A DNA stretch of 64,000 nt from positions 62,001-126,000 of the forward strand of contig MKVM01000005.1 in the NCBI GenBank assembly GCA_001898835.1, given 5' to 3'. Position 1 is the first letter of the stretch. Every line of letters starts with the position of its first letter. Under the pieces are notes generated by a model. It was not told the DNA's origin. It saw only the letters and a list, made by a program, of their open reading frames with translations, and ran no database searches. A program made the translations under genes and the position numbers. Shown here in pieces: positions 26,244-35,429 of this stretch. Source of the DNA: Micrococcales bacterium 72-143. Lineage in GTDB: Bacteria; Actinomycetota; Actinomycetes; Actinomycetales; Microbacteriaceae.

Positions 26244-26366
26244 TCAACGCGCCGCGGGCCCCGCGGTCGCGAGCTCGCGCTCGGGCGCGGCAGGCGCGCT
26301 CGACTCGGCAGCGCGGCAGCACACGGCGCAGACCGCCGCGACGAGGCCGTGCCGACATTCATCCAT
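26244..26366 (-). CDS. Small cysteine-rich protein, 40 aa (candidate)
   Basis: A short frame encoding 40 residues that begin MDECRHGLVAAVCAVCCRA. The C-x-H and CxxCC spacing resembles a minimal zinc-binding knuckle; the rest is an Ala/Pro/Glu tail. It lies alone in a 241-bp gap between two minus-strand genes, with a CAGGCT -10-like box about 20 bases upstream but no clear ribosome-binding site. Similar tiny CxxC proteins exist in actinobacteria, but I cannot name a family. Confidence 0.4.
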   Translation of the reverse strand: MDECRHGLVAAVCAVCCRAAESSAPAAPERELATAGPAAR

Positions 26367-26455
26367 GGCACGAGTGTGCGCCGAGCCTGGGAGCGCGACC
26401 ACCCCCAGACGGGGTGCCCCGCGAGGGGGTGCGCACGCATGTTCGACGGTGCGGA

Positions 26456-28327
26456 TCAGTGCTCGGCGAGCACGATGATCCGGTCGTCCGGCGCATAGCG
26501 GCGACGCGCGTCCTTCCGCGGGTTCACGACGACGCCGTAGGCGTCGGCCCCGCGATGTGCCTGGGCGCCGATGCGATAGCCGATCGCGGTCTCGCCGCGG
26601 CGGGCCGCAGCCTCCACGACGGTGTAGAAGTCGACCTCCGCCTCCCCCGCGATGTACTGGGATGCCGGGCGCAGATAGATCTCGCTGCCGTCGGCCGCGA
26701 AGAGCACGTCGAAGACGTCCGCGAGCCGCTTGTTCTCGCTCAGCTGCGTCAGCGTCAGAGCGACGAGCTTGTCCGAAACGATGAAGTCGTCGGCGTTGGT
26801 GACCTCCGCGAGCTCCCTGTTGCGGTCGTCGAGCATCTCGCTCACGACGTTGAGGTCGACATCCGCCCGCTCGGCGATGTCGCGCAGGTGCAGCAGCGTG
26901 ATGAGCGTCTTGGCGTCCGCGCGCTGCGCGGTCAGGCGGGTGTCGGCCAGAACGATGATGTGGTCGGCCCGCTCCACCTCGAGCGCATCGAGCGTGCGCC
27001 GGCTCGTCACGTCGCCGCGCTCGAACCGCACCGTCAGGTTCGCGAGCTCGGGGAACGCCGGCTCCTTCACGTCCGCCACGACGTGCACGCTCGATCCCGG
27101 CGCGACGTACTGATCCAGCTCCCCGAGCATGAAAGCCAGGCCGGCGTTGTAGCCGAGCACGAGGGTGCGCTCGGGGGCGACCTCCGCCACCGTCGGGACC
27201 GCGATCGCGGCAGCGTCCGGCGAGCCGGGAGCCGCGCTGCGGATCGTCGAGTCGTCCTCCGCGATGAGGATGAGCTGGTCCCCCGTCTCATAGCGGGTCC
27301 CTGCGGGCGGGTTGAGGAGCGTCACACCGCCCTTCACCATGCCCATGACCGTCGAGTCGACGAAGGCGAGCTGCACCTCGCGGTAGTCACGGCCGACGAG
27401 CTCCGGGAGCTCGGCCATGTAGATCTCGTCACCGCCGTAGTCGAGCAGCTCCGAGTAGACGACGGAGAGCCCCGACTGACGGCAGGTCTGCACCGTGATG
27501 CGGCTGATGAGCTCGTTCGCGAGCACCCATTCGACCTCCTCGCGTCCCACCAGCCGCGCCGCCTCGAGGTTCGCGGGATCCCGGATCTCGCCGATCACGT
27601 GATACTCCTCGGCCCGCCGATTCGGGTTGTTGGTGATCGCGAGCGCCGCCTTGATCACCACCGCATCCGGGTCGTCGCCATCCTCCGGCGCCAGCAGGAT
27701 GATGCTGCGGGCGGTGTGCGGGCTCCCCAGTTCGAGATCGCCGAGCGTCATCGGGTCGCCGGAGCGGCAGATCACCGCCGTCTTGCCGGTCTTGCCGACC
27801 TCGGCACGGATGGCGTCCTCCATCTCCACCTTGTCGCGATCGGCGAGGATGACGACCGCGCTGCGCCCCCGCGACTCGTTCGCGATCGCGAGCTCCGAGA
27901 CGATCGAGAACACCTTGTCGCTCCATCCGAGGATGAGCGTGTGGTCCTTCTCGAGCACGCGGGAGCGCCCCTTCCGCAGTTCCTCGACCTTGGCGTCGAA
28001 ACCGCCCGAGACGATGCCGATGAGACTCGCGACGATGACCAGTCCGCCGATCGTCACCACGAGCATCGCGATCCGGAAGCCCCACCCCTCGTCGCCCCCC
28101 ATCGTGCCGGGGTCGAGGGTACGCATGAGGTTGCCCCAGAAGATGTCGAAGAAGTCCCCCTCCGGCTCGTCGGCGGGATGCAGCGGCAGCGCCCAGACGA
28201 TGAGGGCCAGCACGAGCACGAACACGAGAGTGGCGGCCGCGAGCAGCCCGATGAGCGCGACGGTGCCCTTCGACATCCAGCCGTCGAAGCGGTAGCGGAT
28301 GCGTTCGGCGCGCGTGGGCTCGGTCAT
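26456..28327 (-). CDS. CASTOR/POLLUX-type ion channel with RCK-like domains
   Basis: A 623-residue predicted cation channel of the CASTOR/POLLUX (DUF1012) family, the bacterial relatives of plant nuclear envelope channels. Two membrane segments (about 22-48 and 85-112) flank a pore-like loop with NLMRTLDPGTMGG; the remaining 500 residues form two tandem Rossmann/TrkA-like gating domains, starting with HTLILGWSDKVFSIVSEL near 130 and RTLVLGYNAGLAFMLGEL near 370. A TAGTGT -10-like box lies about 45 bases upstream and GAGGG precedes ATG 28327. It probably acts as a homotetramer sensing ions or nucleotides. Confidence 0.85.
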   Translation of the reverse strand: MTEPTRAERIRYRFDGWMSKGTVALIGLLAAATLVFVLVLALIVWALPLHPADEPEGDFFDIFWGNLMRTLDPGTMGGDEGWGFRIAMLVVTIGGLVIVASLIGIVSGGFDAKVEELRKGRSRVLEKDHTLILGWSDKVFSIVSELAIANESRGRSAVVILADRDKVEMEDAIRAEVGKTGKTAVICRSGDPMTLGDLELGSPHTARSIILLAPEDGDDPDAVVIKAALAITNNPNRRAEEYHVIGEIRDPANLEAARLVGREEVEWVLANELISRITVQTCRQSGLSVVYSELLDYGGDEIYMAELPELVGRDYREVQLAFVDSTVMGMVKGGVTLLNPPAGTRYETGDQLILIAEDDSTIRSAAPGSPDAAAIAVPTVAEVAPERTLVLGYNAGLAFMLGELDQYVAPGSSVHVVADVKEPAFPELANLTVRFERGDVTSRRTLDALEVERADHIIVLADTRLTAQRADAKTLITLLHLRDIAERADVDLNVVSEMLDDRNRELAEVTNADDFIVSDKLVALTLTQLSENKRLADVFDVLFAADGSEIYLRPASQYIAGEAEVDFYTVVEAAARRGETAIGYRIGAQAHRGADAYGVVVNPRKDARRRYAPDDRIIVLAEH

Positions 28328-28416
28328 GGTGGTGGTCCCTCGGGTCGGCGGATGCTGGGAACACTAGCGGGAGGGCGCGGGCGAGGGCGCGCCCCTGCTC
28401 GGGGGTCGGGAACGAC

Positions 28417-28446
28417 GAAGGCCGCCACCTGACGGTGACGGCCTTC
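28417..28446 (-). terminator. rpsO terminator
   Basis: GAAGGCCGTCACC pairs with GGTGGCGGCCTTC (12 of 13 positions) and is followed on the minus strand by the T-containing stretch GTCGTTCC. It lies 47 bp after the rpsO stop and before the channel gene. Confidence 0.7.
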
Positions 28447-28492
28447 GAGGAAGAAGTTCGCGGTGTCTCTCGACGATGCGCGCTGGAGGAAC

Positions 28493-28762
28493 CTAGCGAC
28501 GCAGCCCCAGACGCTCGATCAGCGAGCGGTAGCGCTCGATGTCGATGTCCTGGAGGTAGCCGAGCAGCCGGCGACGCTGGCCCACGAGCAGCAGCAGCCC
28601 ACGACGCGAGTGGTGGTCGTGCTTGTGCTCCTTGAGGTGCTCGGTGAGGTCCTTGATCCGCTTGGTGAGGATCGCGACCTGCACCTCGGGGGATCCGGTG
28701 TCTCCGGGGTGGGTGGCGTACTCGTCGATGATCGCCTTCTTGACGTCTGCTTCCAGTGCCAT
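28493..28762 (-). CDS. rpsO: 30S ribosomal protein S15
   Basis: The 89-residue S15 protein, which binds the central domain of 16S rRNA at the platform. Family hallmarks are [38 protein letters not shown] and the C-terminal [16 protein letters not shown] 28762 is preceded by AAAGGGG. In many bacteria rpsO is next to pnp; here about 10 kb of other genes separates them on the same strand. A leader of about 90 bases precedes it. Confidence 0.98.
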   Translation of the reverse strand: MALEADVKKAIIDEYATHPGDTGSPEVQVAILTKRIKDLTEHLKEHKHDHHSRRGLLLLVGQRRRLLGYLQDIDIERYRSLIERLGLRR

Positions 28763-28856
28763 AGAGGGATCCCCTTTCTCTCGTTGCGCGGTGCACCCCA
28801 CCCGATGCGGGGGCTCTCTCGATCCGCGGCCGTTGGACGGCAACCTGCCCACTCTA
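28763..28856 (-). promoter_or_regulatory. rpsO promoter and leader
   Basis: TAGAGT (28851-28856 read on minus) is a good -10 box, giving a leader of about 85 bases. The leader can form a GCCGU/ACGGC hairpin, and the ribosome-binding G-run is partly complementary to the ATCCCTCT just before the start codon. S15 represses its own mRNA in several bacteria; that is possible here but not shown. Confidence 0.4.
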
Positions 28857-28875
28857 CCAGAGCGCAGACGCGCAC

Positions 28876-29373
28876 TCAGTTCAGGGCGAGAGCGAGGGTG
28901 AGCAGGAACGAGAGCGAGACGAGCACCGCGAAGATCGCGGAGATCACGACGCCCGCGACGGCCCACCCTCGGCGGCGCAGCATCCCGTCCGCGGTCTCGC
29001 GGATGCCGCGGATGCCGAACCGGACGGAGGAGGTGGCGAGGGTCGCCACCACGAGCAGCTTGATGCCCTCGAGGAAGAGCGCCGCATCCAACAGGCGCGC
29101 CGCATCCGCGACGAGCATGACCACGCCGAGCGTGAGGGCGCCGATCACGAGGTTGGCCCCCACCACCAGGAGCGCCAGCTGCAGACTACGGGTCGCGGCG
29201 ACATCGGCCGGCCGCTTCCCCCGCGATGAGATGACGACCCGGGCACCGCAGTGCGCGCAGAACGGCTCGGCGAGCGCGACCCGGGTGCCGCACGTCGCGC
29301 ACACGAGGCCGCGCCGGGCGCGCTCGACCGTCGTGCCGAAGGGCAGGAGGGTCGTGGGGGAAGCGACCGTCAT
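28876..29373 (-). CDS. Zinc-ribbon membrane protein of unknown function
   Basis: A 165-residue protein with an N-terminal zinc ribbon formed by two CxxC pairs ([19 protein letters not shown], about residues 25-43) and four later membrane segments (about 63-85, 88-105, 108-120 and 137-163). I do not recognise a specific family. ATG 29373 was chosen; an in-frame ATG three codons upstream is equally possible. It sits upstream of rpsO on the same strand, divergent from a DUF167 gene. Confidence 0.7.
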   Translation of the reverse strand: MTVASPTTLLPFGTTVERARRGLVCATCGTRVALAEPFCAHCGARVVISSRGKRPADVAATRSLQLALLVVGANLVIGALTLGVVMLVADAARLLDAALFLEGIKLLVVATLATSSVRFGIRGIRETADGMLRRRGWAVAGVVISAIFAVLVSLSFLLTLALALN

Positions 29374-29435
29374 GACCCCCATTCTGGGGGTACCCGCGCG
29401 AGGCGGCAAGCGGAGACCCGGATGCCCAGGAGACT

Positions 29436-29678
29436 ATGAGGGTGCGCGAACTGAGGGTGCGGGTGAAGCCCGGGAGCAGCAAGGGACCGCTCGTCGAGCC
29501 CGCGCCCGAGGGCCTCGGCGTCGAGCTCCTCGTCTACGTGCGCGAACGCGCCGTCGACGGGAAGGCCAACGCAGCGGTCGAGCGCGTGGTCGCGGAGCAT
29601 CTCGGGCTCGCGCCGTCGCGCGTCGCCATCGTGCGCGGGCACGCCGGACGCGCGAAGACCCTGCGCGTGGACGGCTGA
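29436..29678 (+). CDS. DUF167/YggU family protein
   Basis: An 80-residue member of the DUF167 family, widely conserved and structurally known but without a proven role. Signatures are VRVKPGSSKGPLVE near the N-terminus, ERAVDGKANAAVERVVAEHLG in the middle and IVRGHAGRAKTLRV at the end. AGGAG lies 3 bases before ATG 29436. It is followed 30 bp later by the MarP-like protease gene. Confidence 0.85.
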   Translation: MRVRELRVRVKPGSSKGPLVEPAPEGLGVELLVYVRERAVDGKANAAVERVVAEHLGLAPSRVAIVRGHAGRAKTLRVDG

Positions 29679-29708
29679 CGCGCAGCCGGCCTTGGCAGAC
29701 TGGGACAC

Positions 29709-30908
29709 GTGATCGCCGCCCGCCTGCTCGACGTGCTGCTCGTGCTCGTGCTGCTCGTGTACCTCGGCGAGGGCTGGCGCAACGGCATCCTGCGCAGCGT
29801 GAGCGCCATCCTCGGCGTGGTGGCGGGCGGGATCGCGGCGTTCTTCGCGGTGCCGCTGCTGGCGGCGGCGATCCCCTCGCCCGAGTGGCGTCTCGGCGTC
29901 TCGATCGCGCTCGCCGCGTTGCTGCTCGTCGGCGGCCACCTGCTGGGCGTGACCGTCGGGTCGGCGATCCGCGGCCGACGACCCGACGATCCGCGGCGCG
30001 AGCGCGACCTCTCCACGGCGGAGCGCCTCCTCGGCGCCGTCGCGAACGTGGTCGCCGCCGCGCTCATCATGACGCTCGTCGCCGGCAGCGTCGCCCAGCT
30101 CGGCGTGCCCGTGCTCTCGCAGGCGGTGGGCCGCTCGATCGTCATCGGCACGATCGACAGACTGACGCCGGGCCCCGTCGCCGAGGGGATCGCCCGCGTG
30201 CGCTCCGCGATCCTCGAGCAGGGCATCCCCACGATCGACGAGGCGCTCGGCGGCGTCGCCGCGAGTCAGGACCCGCCCGACGTCGACACGGCATCCGACC
30301 CGCTGACGGCCGCCGCGCGCTCGGTGGCGCGGATCAGCGGCACCGCCTACGCGTGCGGTCAGAACCAGTCGGGGAGCGGCTTCGTGGTCGCGCCGGAGCG
30401 GATCGTCACCAACGCGCACGTCGTCGCGGGGGTGGACTCCCCGGTCGTCGACCTGCCCGACGGGCAGACCCTCGACGCCCGGGTCGTGTGGTTCGACCCG
30501 GACGCCGACGTCGCGATCCTCGCGGTGCCGGGTCTCGAGGCGGCGCCCCTGCCGCTGGCGGACCCCGCGATCGGCGACGACGGGGTCGTCGACGGCTACC
30601 CGCACGGCGGGCCGTTCACCTCGTCACCCGCCCAGGTGCTCGCGATCTCGAGCGAGCGCGTCGCCGACATCTACGGCGAGAGCTCGAGCAGCCGCGAGGT
30701 CGCGACGCTCGCCGCCGACGTGCAGCCGGGCAACTCCGGCGGCCCCTTCATCACCCTCGACGGTCGCGTCGCCGGCATCGTCTTCGCGCGCAACGCCGAC
30801 CACGCCAACCTCGGCTACGCGACGACCGTGACCCAGCTGGCGACGCTGCTCAGCGGCGCAGCATCGCTCACCGCGCCCGTGCAGCCCGGCCACTGCGTGG
30901 CCGGCTGA
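29709..30908 (+). CDS. MarP-like membrane serine protease
   Basis: A 399-residue protein with an N-terminal CvpA/colicin-V-type membrane domain of four spans (residues 1-170) joined to a trypsin-like protease domain outside the membrane. The catalytic triad is complete: His in TNAHVVAG near 236, Asp in DADVAIL near 267 and Ser in QPGNSGGPF near 345. Two cysteines (ACGQNQ near 217 and the C-terminal GHCVAG) match the disulfide that controls MarP of Mycobacterium, which protects against acid and oxidative stress. GTG 29709 lies 7 bases after CAGACT. Confidence 0.92.
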   Translation: MIAARLLDVLLVLVLLVYLGEGWRNGILRSVSAILGVVAGGIAAFFAVPLLAAAIPSPEWRLGVSIALAALLLVGGHLLGVTVGSAIRGRRPDDPRRERDLSTAERLLGAVANVVAAALIMTLVAGSVAQLGVPVLSQAVGRSIVIGTIDRLTPGPVAEGIARVRSAILEQGIPTIDEALGGVAASQDPPDVDTASDPLTAAARSVARISGTAYACGQNQSGSGFVVAPERIVTNAHVVAGVDSPVVDLPDGQTLDARVVWFDPDADVAILAVPGLEAAPLPLADPAIGDDGVVDGYPHGGPFTSSPAQVLAISSERVADIYGESSSSREVATLAADVQPGNSGGPFITLDGRVAGIVFARNADHANLGYATTVTQLATLLSGAASLTAPVQPGHCVAG

Positions 30909-30914
30909 GCGGGA

Positions 30915-31283
30915 TCAGGCTCCCTCGGGCCGCTTCATGTACCACTCGGTGAAGCTGCGGGCACGGCCGTCGTCGTCGAGCTCGATGAGCCAGATGTTGT
31001 CGTAGTAGCGGCCCTCGCGGTAGTCGACCCGCAGCTGCACGACGCCGAGATCGCCGTCGACGGCGAGCACCCCGAGGTTCTCGTAGCTGGTCTCCCCCGG
31101 CTGGTCGGCGGACTCCAGCCACTTCGCCACGATGTCGTCGTGACCGCGCCACGGCTCCTCGGACGGACCCGTGTAGTACACGCCGTCGGGCGTGAAGAGG
31201 GCGCGGATGTCGTCGGGCTCGTTCGACTCCCACGCGACGCGGTAGCGGGCGACCCAGTTCTCGATGCTCGTGCGATCGGTCAT
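30915..31283 (-). CDS. NTF2-like/SnoaL-like protein
   Basis: A 122-residue protein with the cone-shaped NTF2 fold: the helix-rich start TSIENWVARYRVAWESNEPDDIRALFTPDGVYY-type pattern and the beta-sheet core with DNIWLIELDDDGRARSFTEWYM. Members bind small ligands or catalyse isomerisations; the role here is unknown. ATG 31283 lies 6 bases after TACACA, which could be a -10 box; ATG 31301 is an alternative. A large inverted repeat lies upstream in the divergent region. Confidence 0.78.
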   Translation of the reverse strand: MTDRTSIENWVARYRVAWESNEPDDIRALFTPDGVYYTGPSEEPWRGHDDIVAKWLESADQPGETSYENLGVLAVDGDLGVVQLRVDYREGRYYDNIWLIELDDDGRARSFTEWYMKRPEGA

Positions 31284-31365
31284 ATCGTCTGTGTAACGCA
31301 TCCCTCCGACATCCGCGCGAGGGTTGACGCCGCAGCGCGAGCGGGTGCACCCTGGAAGCAGTTCA

Positions 31366-31416
31366 ACTCATCGCCCAGAAGAGCCGGAGTCATCGACCCG
31401 CCACTGGGCGATGAGT
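31366..31416. repeat. Perfect 13-bp inverted repeat with 25-nt spacer
   Basis: ACTCATCGCCCAG (31366-31378) and its exact reverse complement CTGGGCGATGAGT (31404-31416) lie in the 173-bp divergent region between the NTF2-like gene and the next plus-strand gene. The motif GTGCAYCCTGG also occurs twice as a direct repeat around it (31345 and 31432). It could be a two-site operator or an RNA hairpin. Confidence 0.7.
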
Positions 31417-31456
31417 CTGTTAACGGCTCGCGTGCATCCTGGTCTTCAATGGGACG

Positions 31457-32494
31457 ATGACCGCCACGACGCCCGCCTGGGACCTCGCACCCCTCACGGA
31501 GCCGCTCTCGCGCGAGCAGGTGCGCGCCTGGCGCCGGGCGAACCGGGCCATCCGCTTCGGCTCCGCGAGCCCGTGGTGGACGCTGCTCATCGCGGCGCCC
31601 GTCGCCGTGATCGGGATGCTGTTCGTCGGCGGGATGTTCGGCTCGCTCGCCCAGCGCCCGGCCCTCGGCGGCGTCACGGCCCTCGCGCTGCTGCTGCCGG
31701 TCGCGTTCCTCGGCATCGTCGCGGTGGCGATCGTCGCCTCCGTCGCCGGTGGACGCGGGTCGGCCGAGCGGCTCATGCGGCTCGCGCGCTTCGCCGAGGC
31801 CAACGGCTTCGCCTTCTCGCCGCGCGACCCCGATCCGAGCTATCCCGGTCTCATCTTCCGCATCGGACGCCGCCGCCACGCGCTCGACCACATCGTGCGC
31901 ACCGCGCCGCGGTTCCTCGACATCGGCAACTTCCGCTACACGACGGGCTCGGGCAAGAACCAGAAGACCCGCACCTGGGGATTCATGGCGCTGCACCTCG
32001 ACCGCCGGGTGCCGCACATGCTGCTCGACGCGCGCGCGAACAACTTTCTGGGCAGCAACCTGCCGACGAGCTTCTCGAGGGACCAGGTGCTGTCGCTCGA
32101 GGGCGACTTCGACCGCCACTTCACCCTGTACTGCCCGCGCCAGTACGAGCGCGATGCGCTCTACGTGTTCACGCCCGACCTCATGGCGCTGCTGATCGAC
32201 GAGGCCGGAGCCTTCGACGTCGAGGTGATCGACGACTGGATGTTCGTCTACTCGCAGGCGCCGTTCCGCATGGGCGACGGCCCGACCCTCCTGAGGCTGC
32301 TGCGGATCGTCGACACGGTGGGCGCGAAGACCGTCGACCGCACCGACTACTACGCCGACGAGCGCGTCGGCGATCGGGCCGCGAACCTCGTCGCGCCCCA
32401 GGGTGCGCGACTGCGGCGCGGCATCCCCTGGGCGGTGGTGCTCATCACGACGGTCGTGGTCGTCGGATGGTTCGCCCTCTCGTTCCTGCGCTGA
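31457..32494 (+). CDS. Conserved membrane protein of unknown function
   Basis: A 345-residue protein with two N-terminal membrane spans (about 42-65 and 75-100), a long cytoplasmic domain, and one C-terminal span (about 322-343). The soluble part contains NFRYTTGSGKNQKTRTWGFM and YCPRQYERDALYVFTPDLMALL, patterns typical of actinobacterial membrane proteins annotated only as hypothetical. ATG 31457 lies 6 bases after TTCAAT, a leaderless layout. No neighbour indicates a role. Confidence 0.72.
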   Translation: MTATTPAWDLAPLTEPLSREQVRAWRRANRAIRFGSASPWWTLLIAAPVAVIGMLFVGGMFGSLAQRPALGGVTALALLLPVAFLGIVAVAIVASVAGGRGSAERLMRLARFAEANGFAFSPRDPDPSYPGLIFRIGRRRHALDHIVRTAPRFLDIGNFRYTTGSGKNQKTRTWGFMALHLDRRVPHMLLDARANNFLGSNLPTSFSRDQVLSLEGDFDRHFTLYCPRQYERDALYVFTPDLMALLIDEAGAFDVEVIDDWMFVYSQAPFRMGDGPTLLRLLRIVDTVGAKTVDRTDYYADERVGDRAANLVAPQGARLRRGIPWAVVLITTVVVVGWFALSFLR

Positions 32495-32539
32495 GCGCGG
32501 GCGCGGCCGCGTCGGACGACGGGGCCGCGCCCGGACGGA

Positions 32540-33757
32540 TCAGACGGCGGGGCGGGCGGCGGCCTGCAGGGCCTGCCGGGAGGCCGTCAGCTTGCCGAGC
32601 AGCTCCTGCTCGTCGCGCTGCGCGCCGATCCGGTCGCGCCCCGTGATGATGCGCTGCCGCGTGAAGGCGAGAGTCGTCGCGTCGCGGATGTAGCCCTTCA
32701 TGAGCGGCGCGAGGCCGTGCGCCCTCGCCCACGTCATCGCCTGCTTGCGTCCCGCGCCCGTGCCGAGGGTCGCGACCTCCGACGGGCTCAGCCAGCCGGC
32801 GTTCGCGTACTCGGCGAGCCGCTCCTGGGTGAGCTTCGCCTCCCGCTTGCGCAGCTGCACGACGAGCACGATCGCCGCCGCGAAGAGCGGCACCTGCAGC
32901 ACCACGTAGAGCAGGAACCAGCCGATGAGGCCGAGGTACGAGGTGCCGTTCCAGAGGGCGTGCAGCGCCATCGCCGGGATGAGGCCGACGAAGAAGCCGC
33001 CGACTCCGCCCGCGACGCTCTTGCGCCCCCACAGACCGATGAAGAGGCCGGTCATCGACGTGAACATCGCGTGGGCGAAGGGCGACATGATGCCGCGCAC
33101 GAAGAAGGTCAGGAGCGTGTCACCCGAGATCAGGCCCGAGTAGGCCATCGCCTGCGAGAAGTAGAGGATGTTCTCGGTGAACGCGAAGCCGCCGGCGACG
33201 ACCGCGGCGTACACGATCCCGTCCACGGGGCCGTCGAAGTACTTGCGGGCGACGAGGAAGATCAGCAGTACGCCGAGCCCCTTGGCGGACTCCTCGACGA
33301 CGGGCGCCTGGATCACGGTTCCGACGACGTCGAGCACGTCGGTGTCGACCCCGGATGCGGCGGTGGTGAGCTGCACGCCGACATCCACGAGCAGCGCGAG
33401 CACGACCGACACGACGGCGCCCCAGAGGAACCCGAAGATCAGCAGCCCGCGGGGCTCGGGCTCCCAGCGGTCGATCCAGTAGACGCCGAAGAGCACGATC
33501 GCGAGGGGGATGAGGGCGAGCACGCCGCCGAGCAGCAGCAGTACGGGCCCGAGCGCGAGGAACAGATAGGCGAGGAGCGCGAGGGCGAAGACGCCGACCA
33601 CCACGAAACCGGCGATCGCCCAGCCGAAGAGGGCGTGCCGCGGCTTCGCGGGCTGCTGGAAGACGGGTTGCGGGGGCAGCTGGGTCTGCGCCTGCACCTC
33701 GACCGGGGCGGCCGTCGGCTGGGGGGCGTACGGATTCGTGGTGGGTTCGAAGGACAT
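32540..33757 (-). CDS. PrsW family intramembrane metalloprotease
   Basis: A 405-residue membrane protein of the PrsW family, relatives of CPBP glutamic/metalloproteases; Bacillus PrsW cleaves an anti-sigma factor. The four motifs are present: YWIDRWEPEP near 95, VVEESAKG near 150, FAFTENILYF near 195 and MSPFAHAMFTS near 215, with a later ALHALWNGT histidine near 255. About eight membrane spans. A Pro/Gln-rich cytoplasmic N-terminus (1-40) and a basic C-terminal tail (320-405) are extra. No anti-sigma gene is adjacent. Confidence 0.88.
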   Translation of the reverse strand: MSFEPTTNPYAPQPTAAPVEVQAQTQLPPQPVFQQPAKPRHALFGWAIAGFVVVGVFALALLAYLFLALGPVLLLLGGVLALIPLAIVLFGVYWIDRWEPEPRGLLIFGFLWGAVVSVVLALLVDVGVQLTTAASGVDTDVLDVVGTVIQAPVVEESAKGLGVLLIFLVARKYFDGPVDGIVYAAVVAGGFAFTENILYFSQAMAYSGLISGDTLLTFFVRGIMSPFAHAMFTSMTGLFIGLWGRKSVAGGVGGFFVGLIPAMALHALWNGTSYLGLIGWFLLYVVLQVPLFAAAIVLVVQLRKREAKLTQERLAEYANAGWLSPSEVATLGTGAGRKQAMTWARAHGLAPLMKGYIRDATTLAFTRQRIITGRDRIGAQRDEQELLGKLTASRQALQAAARPAV

Positions 33758-33796
33758 GCCGTCACCCTATCCAGGCGGGCGCCGGAATCCGGGCAG

Positions 33797-34582
33797 CTAG
33801 TTCTGCTGCTCGCGCAGGATCGCGAGCGCGCGGCTCACGCGGTCGCGGAGGCCGGGCACGTTCTTGCGCTGCGGGATGCGGGCCCGTTCGAGCAGCGCCA
33901 CCACCTCGGCGCGCTGCGCGGCGCGCACGGCGTCGATCGCCTCCTGACGTACGACGGATGCGCGCACCGCCACGACGAAGGCGGCCACGCTGAGGGCCGC
34001 GGCGACGATCGCGCACACGGCGAACCCCACCTCGCCCTCCGCGAACGCGGCGATCGCGGCCGCGACGCCCATGCCGAGCACGGCGAGCAGGGCGACGAGA
34101 CGCAGGGTGGGCGCGGCGGCGGACCGTCGCGCCAGCAGGCGGTCCGCTTCGGCGAGCCGCGCGTCGAAGCCGGCGAGCTCGTCCGGATCGAGCTGCAGGA
34201 CGGCGCGGTCGCGCAGGTCGCGGCGGATGCGGGCGTAGGTGGGGCGGTCGCGCCGCACGACGACGAGCACGGCGAGCGTGCCGATCCCGAACGCGACGGC
34301 CGCGACGCCGAGCAGGATGAGGAATGCCGTGAGCGGGCGCTGATCGTCGAGCAGGGCGCGCGCGGCGACGTCGATCCCGAAGGCGAGGAGCACGGCGGTG
34401 ATGGCGGCGACGGCCATCGTCCAGGTGAGCTCGCGCACCGTGTTGCGGGTGATGACCTCGGGATCGTCGGTGTCGCGCACCCGGCGCGCGTCGATGAAGC
34501 CCGTGATCGCGTCGCCCACCTGGAGCGCGAGGATCGACGTCTGCAGGATGAGCGCGACGACGAGCAGCGGGACGAGATCCAC
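33797..34582 (-). CDS. Membrane protein of unknown function
   Basis: A 261-residue protein with about six membrane segments in three pairs (near 3-25, 53-75, 85-110, 155-200) and charged helical stretches between and after them, ending in a soluble helix rich in Arg and Glu. I do not recognise a family. The start is GTG 34582, six bases after TAAGGT (34589-34594 on the minus strand), with no ribosome-binding site. It lies between PrsW and uppS genes on the same strand. Confidence 0.7.
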   Translation of the reverse strand: MDLVPLLVVALILQTSILALQVGDAITGFIDARRVRDTDDPEVITRNTVRELTWTMAVAAITAVLLAFGIDVAARALLDDQRPLTAFLILLGVAAVAFGIGTLAVLVVVRRDRPTYARIRRDLRDRAVLQLDPDELAGFDARLAEADRLLARRSAAAPTLRLVALLAVLGMGVAAAIAAFAEGEVGFAVCAIVAAALSVAAFVVAVRASVVRQEAIDAVRAAQRAEVVALLERARIPQRKNVPGLRDRVSRALAILREQQN

Positions 34583-34625
34583 GATGCGACCTTAACCGAC
34601 GGCGGATGCCGCGCGCGTCATCCGT

Positions 34626-35429
34626 TCACGCCGTGGGCGCATCGACGGCTCCCCCGAAGCGTCGGGCGCGCCCGGCGTACAGCTCGATCGCGTGCCAGAG
34701 GTCGGTGCGGCTGAAGTCGGGCCACAGGGTGTCGAGGAACACCAGCTCGGCGTAGGCGGACTGCCACAGCAGGAAGTTGCTCGTGCGCTGCTCCCCCGAG
34801 CTGCGCACGAAGAGGTCCACGTCGGGCATGTCGGGGATGTACAGGTGACGCGCGATGGTCTTCTCGCCGATGCGGTCGGGGCTGAGGCGGCCCGCCGCGA
34901 CCTCGCGCGCGATGCCGCGCACGGCGTCCTGCAGCTCGGTGCGGCCCCCGTAGTTGACGCACATCGTGAGGGTGAGGGTGGTGTTGTGGGCGGTGAGCCG
35001 CTCGGCGAACTGCAGCTCGTCGATGACGGAACGCCACAGCCGGGGCCTGCGGCCCGCCCAGCGCACCCGCACGCCCCACTCGTTGAGCTGGTCGCGCCTG
35101 CGGTGGAGGACGTCGCGGTTGAAGCCCATGAGGAAGCGCACCTCGTCGGGGCTGCGCTTCCAGTTCTCGGTGGAGAACGCGTAGACGGAGAGGTGCTTCA
35201 CGCCGATCTGGATGGCGCCCGCGACGACGTCGAGCAGCGCCGCCTCCCCCGCCTTGTGCCCCTCGACGCGGGTGAGCCCCTTGCGGTTGGCCCAGCGGCC
35301 GTTGCCGTCCATGACGATCGCGACGTGGGCGGGCACCGCGGATGCGGGGATCGCGGGCGGGTGCTTCCCCGTCCAGTCGAGCGGCACGAAGTCGACCGCG
35401 TCGCGGTGGGTCTTCTCCACGGGGGTCAC
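34626..35429 (-). CDS. uppS: Isoprenyl transferase (cis-prenyltransferase)
   Basis: Builds the polyprenyl diphosphate carrier used in peptidoglycan and wall-polymer synthesis by adding isopentenyl units. The 267-residue protein has the signature [17 protein letters not shown] (catalytic Asp) near residue 40, [12 protein letters not shown] near 90 and the C-terminal [23 protein letters not shown] 35429 is chosen because a TATCGT -10 box lies 6 bases upstream. It is part of the conserved era-leuA-recO-uppS order, although 1 kb of inserted genes separates it from recO. Confidence 0.95.
   Translation of the reverse strand: MTPVEKTHRDAVDFVPLDWTGKHPPAIPASAVPAHVAIVMDGNGRWANRKGLTRVEGHKAGEAALLDVVAGAIQIGVKHLSVYAFSTENWKRSPDEVRFLMGFNRDVLHRRRDQLNEWGVRVRWAGRRPRLWRSVIDELQFAERLTAHNTTLTLTMCVNYGGRTELQDAVRGIAREVAAGRLSPDRIGEKTIARHLYIPDMPDVDLFVRSSGEQRTSNFLLWQSAYAELVFLDTLWPDFSRTDLWHAIELYAGRARRFGGAVDAPTA

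Noticed and set aside
31345-31442. GTGCAYCCTGG direct repeats as target-site duplications of a mobile element
   Set aside because: The enclosed segment has no gene and the repeats differ at one base; simple regulatory repeats explain it as well.
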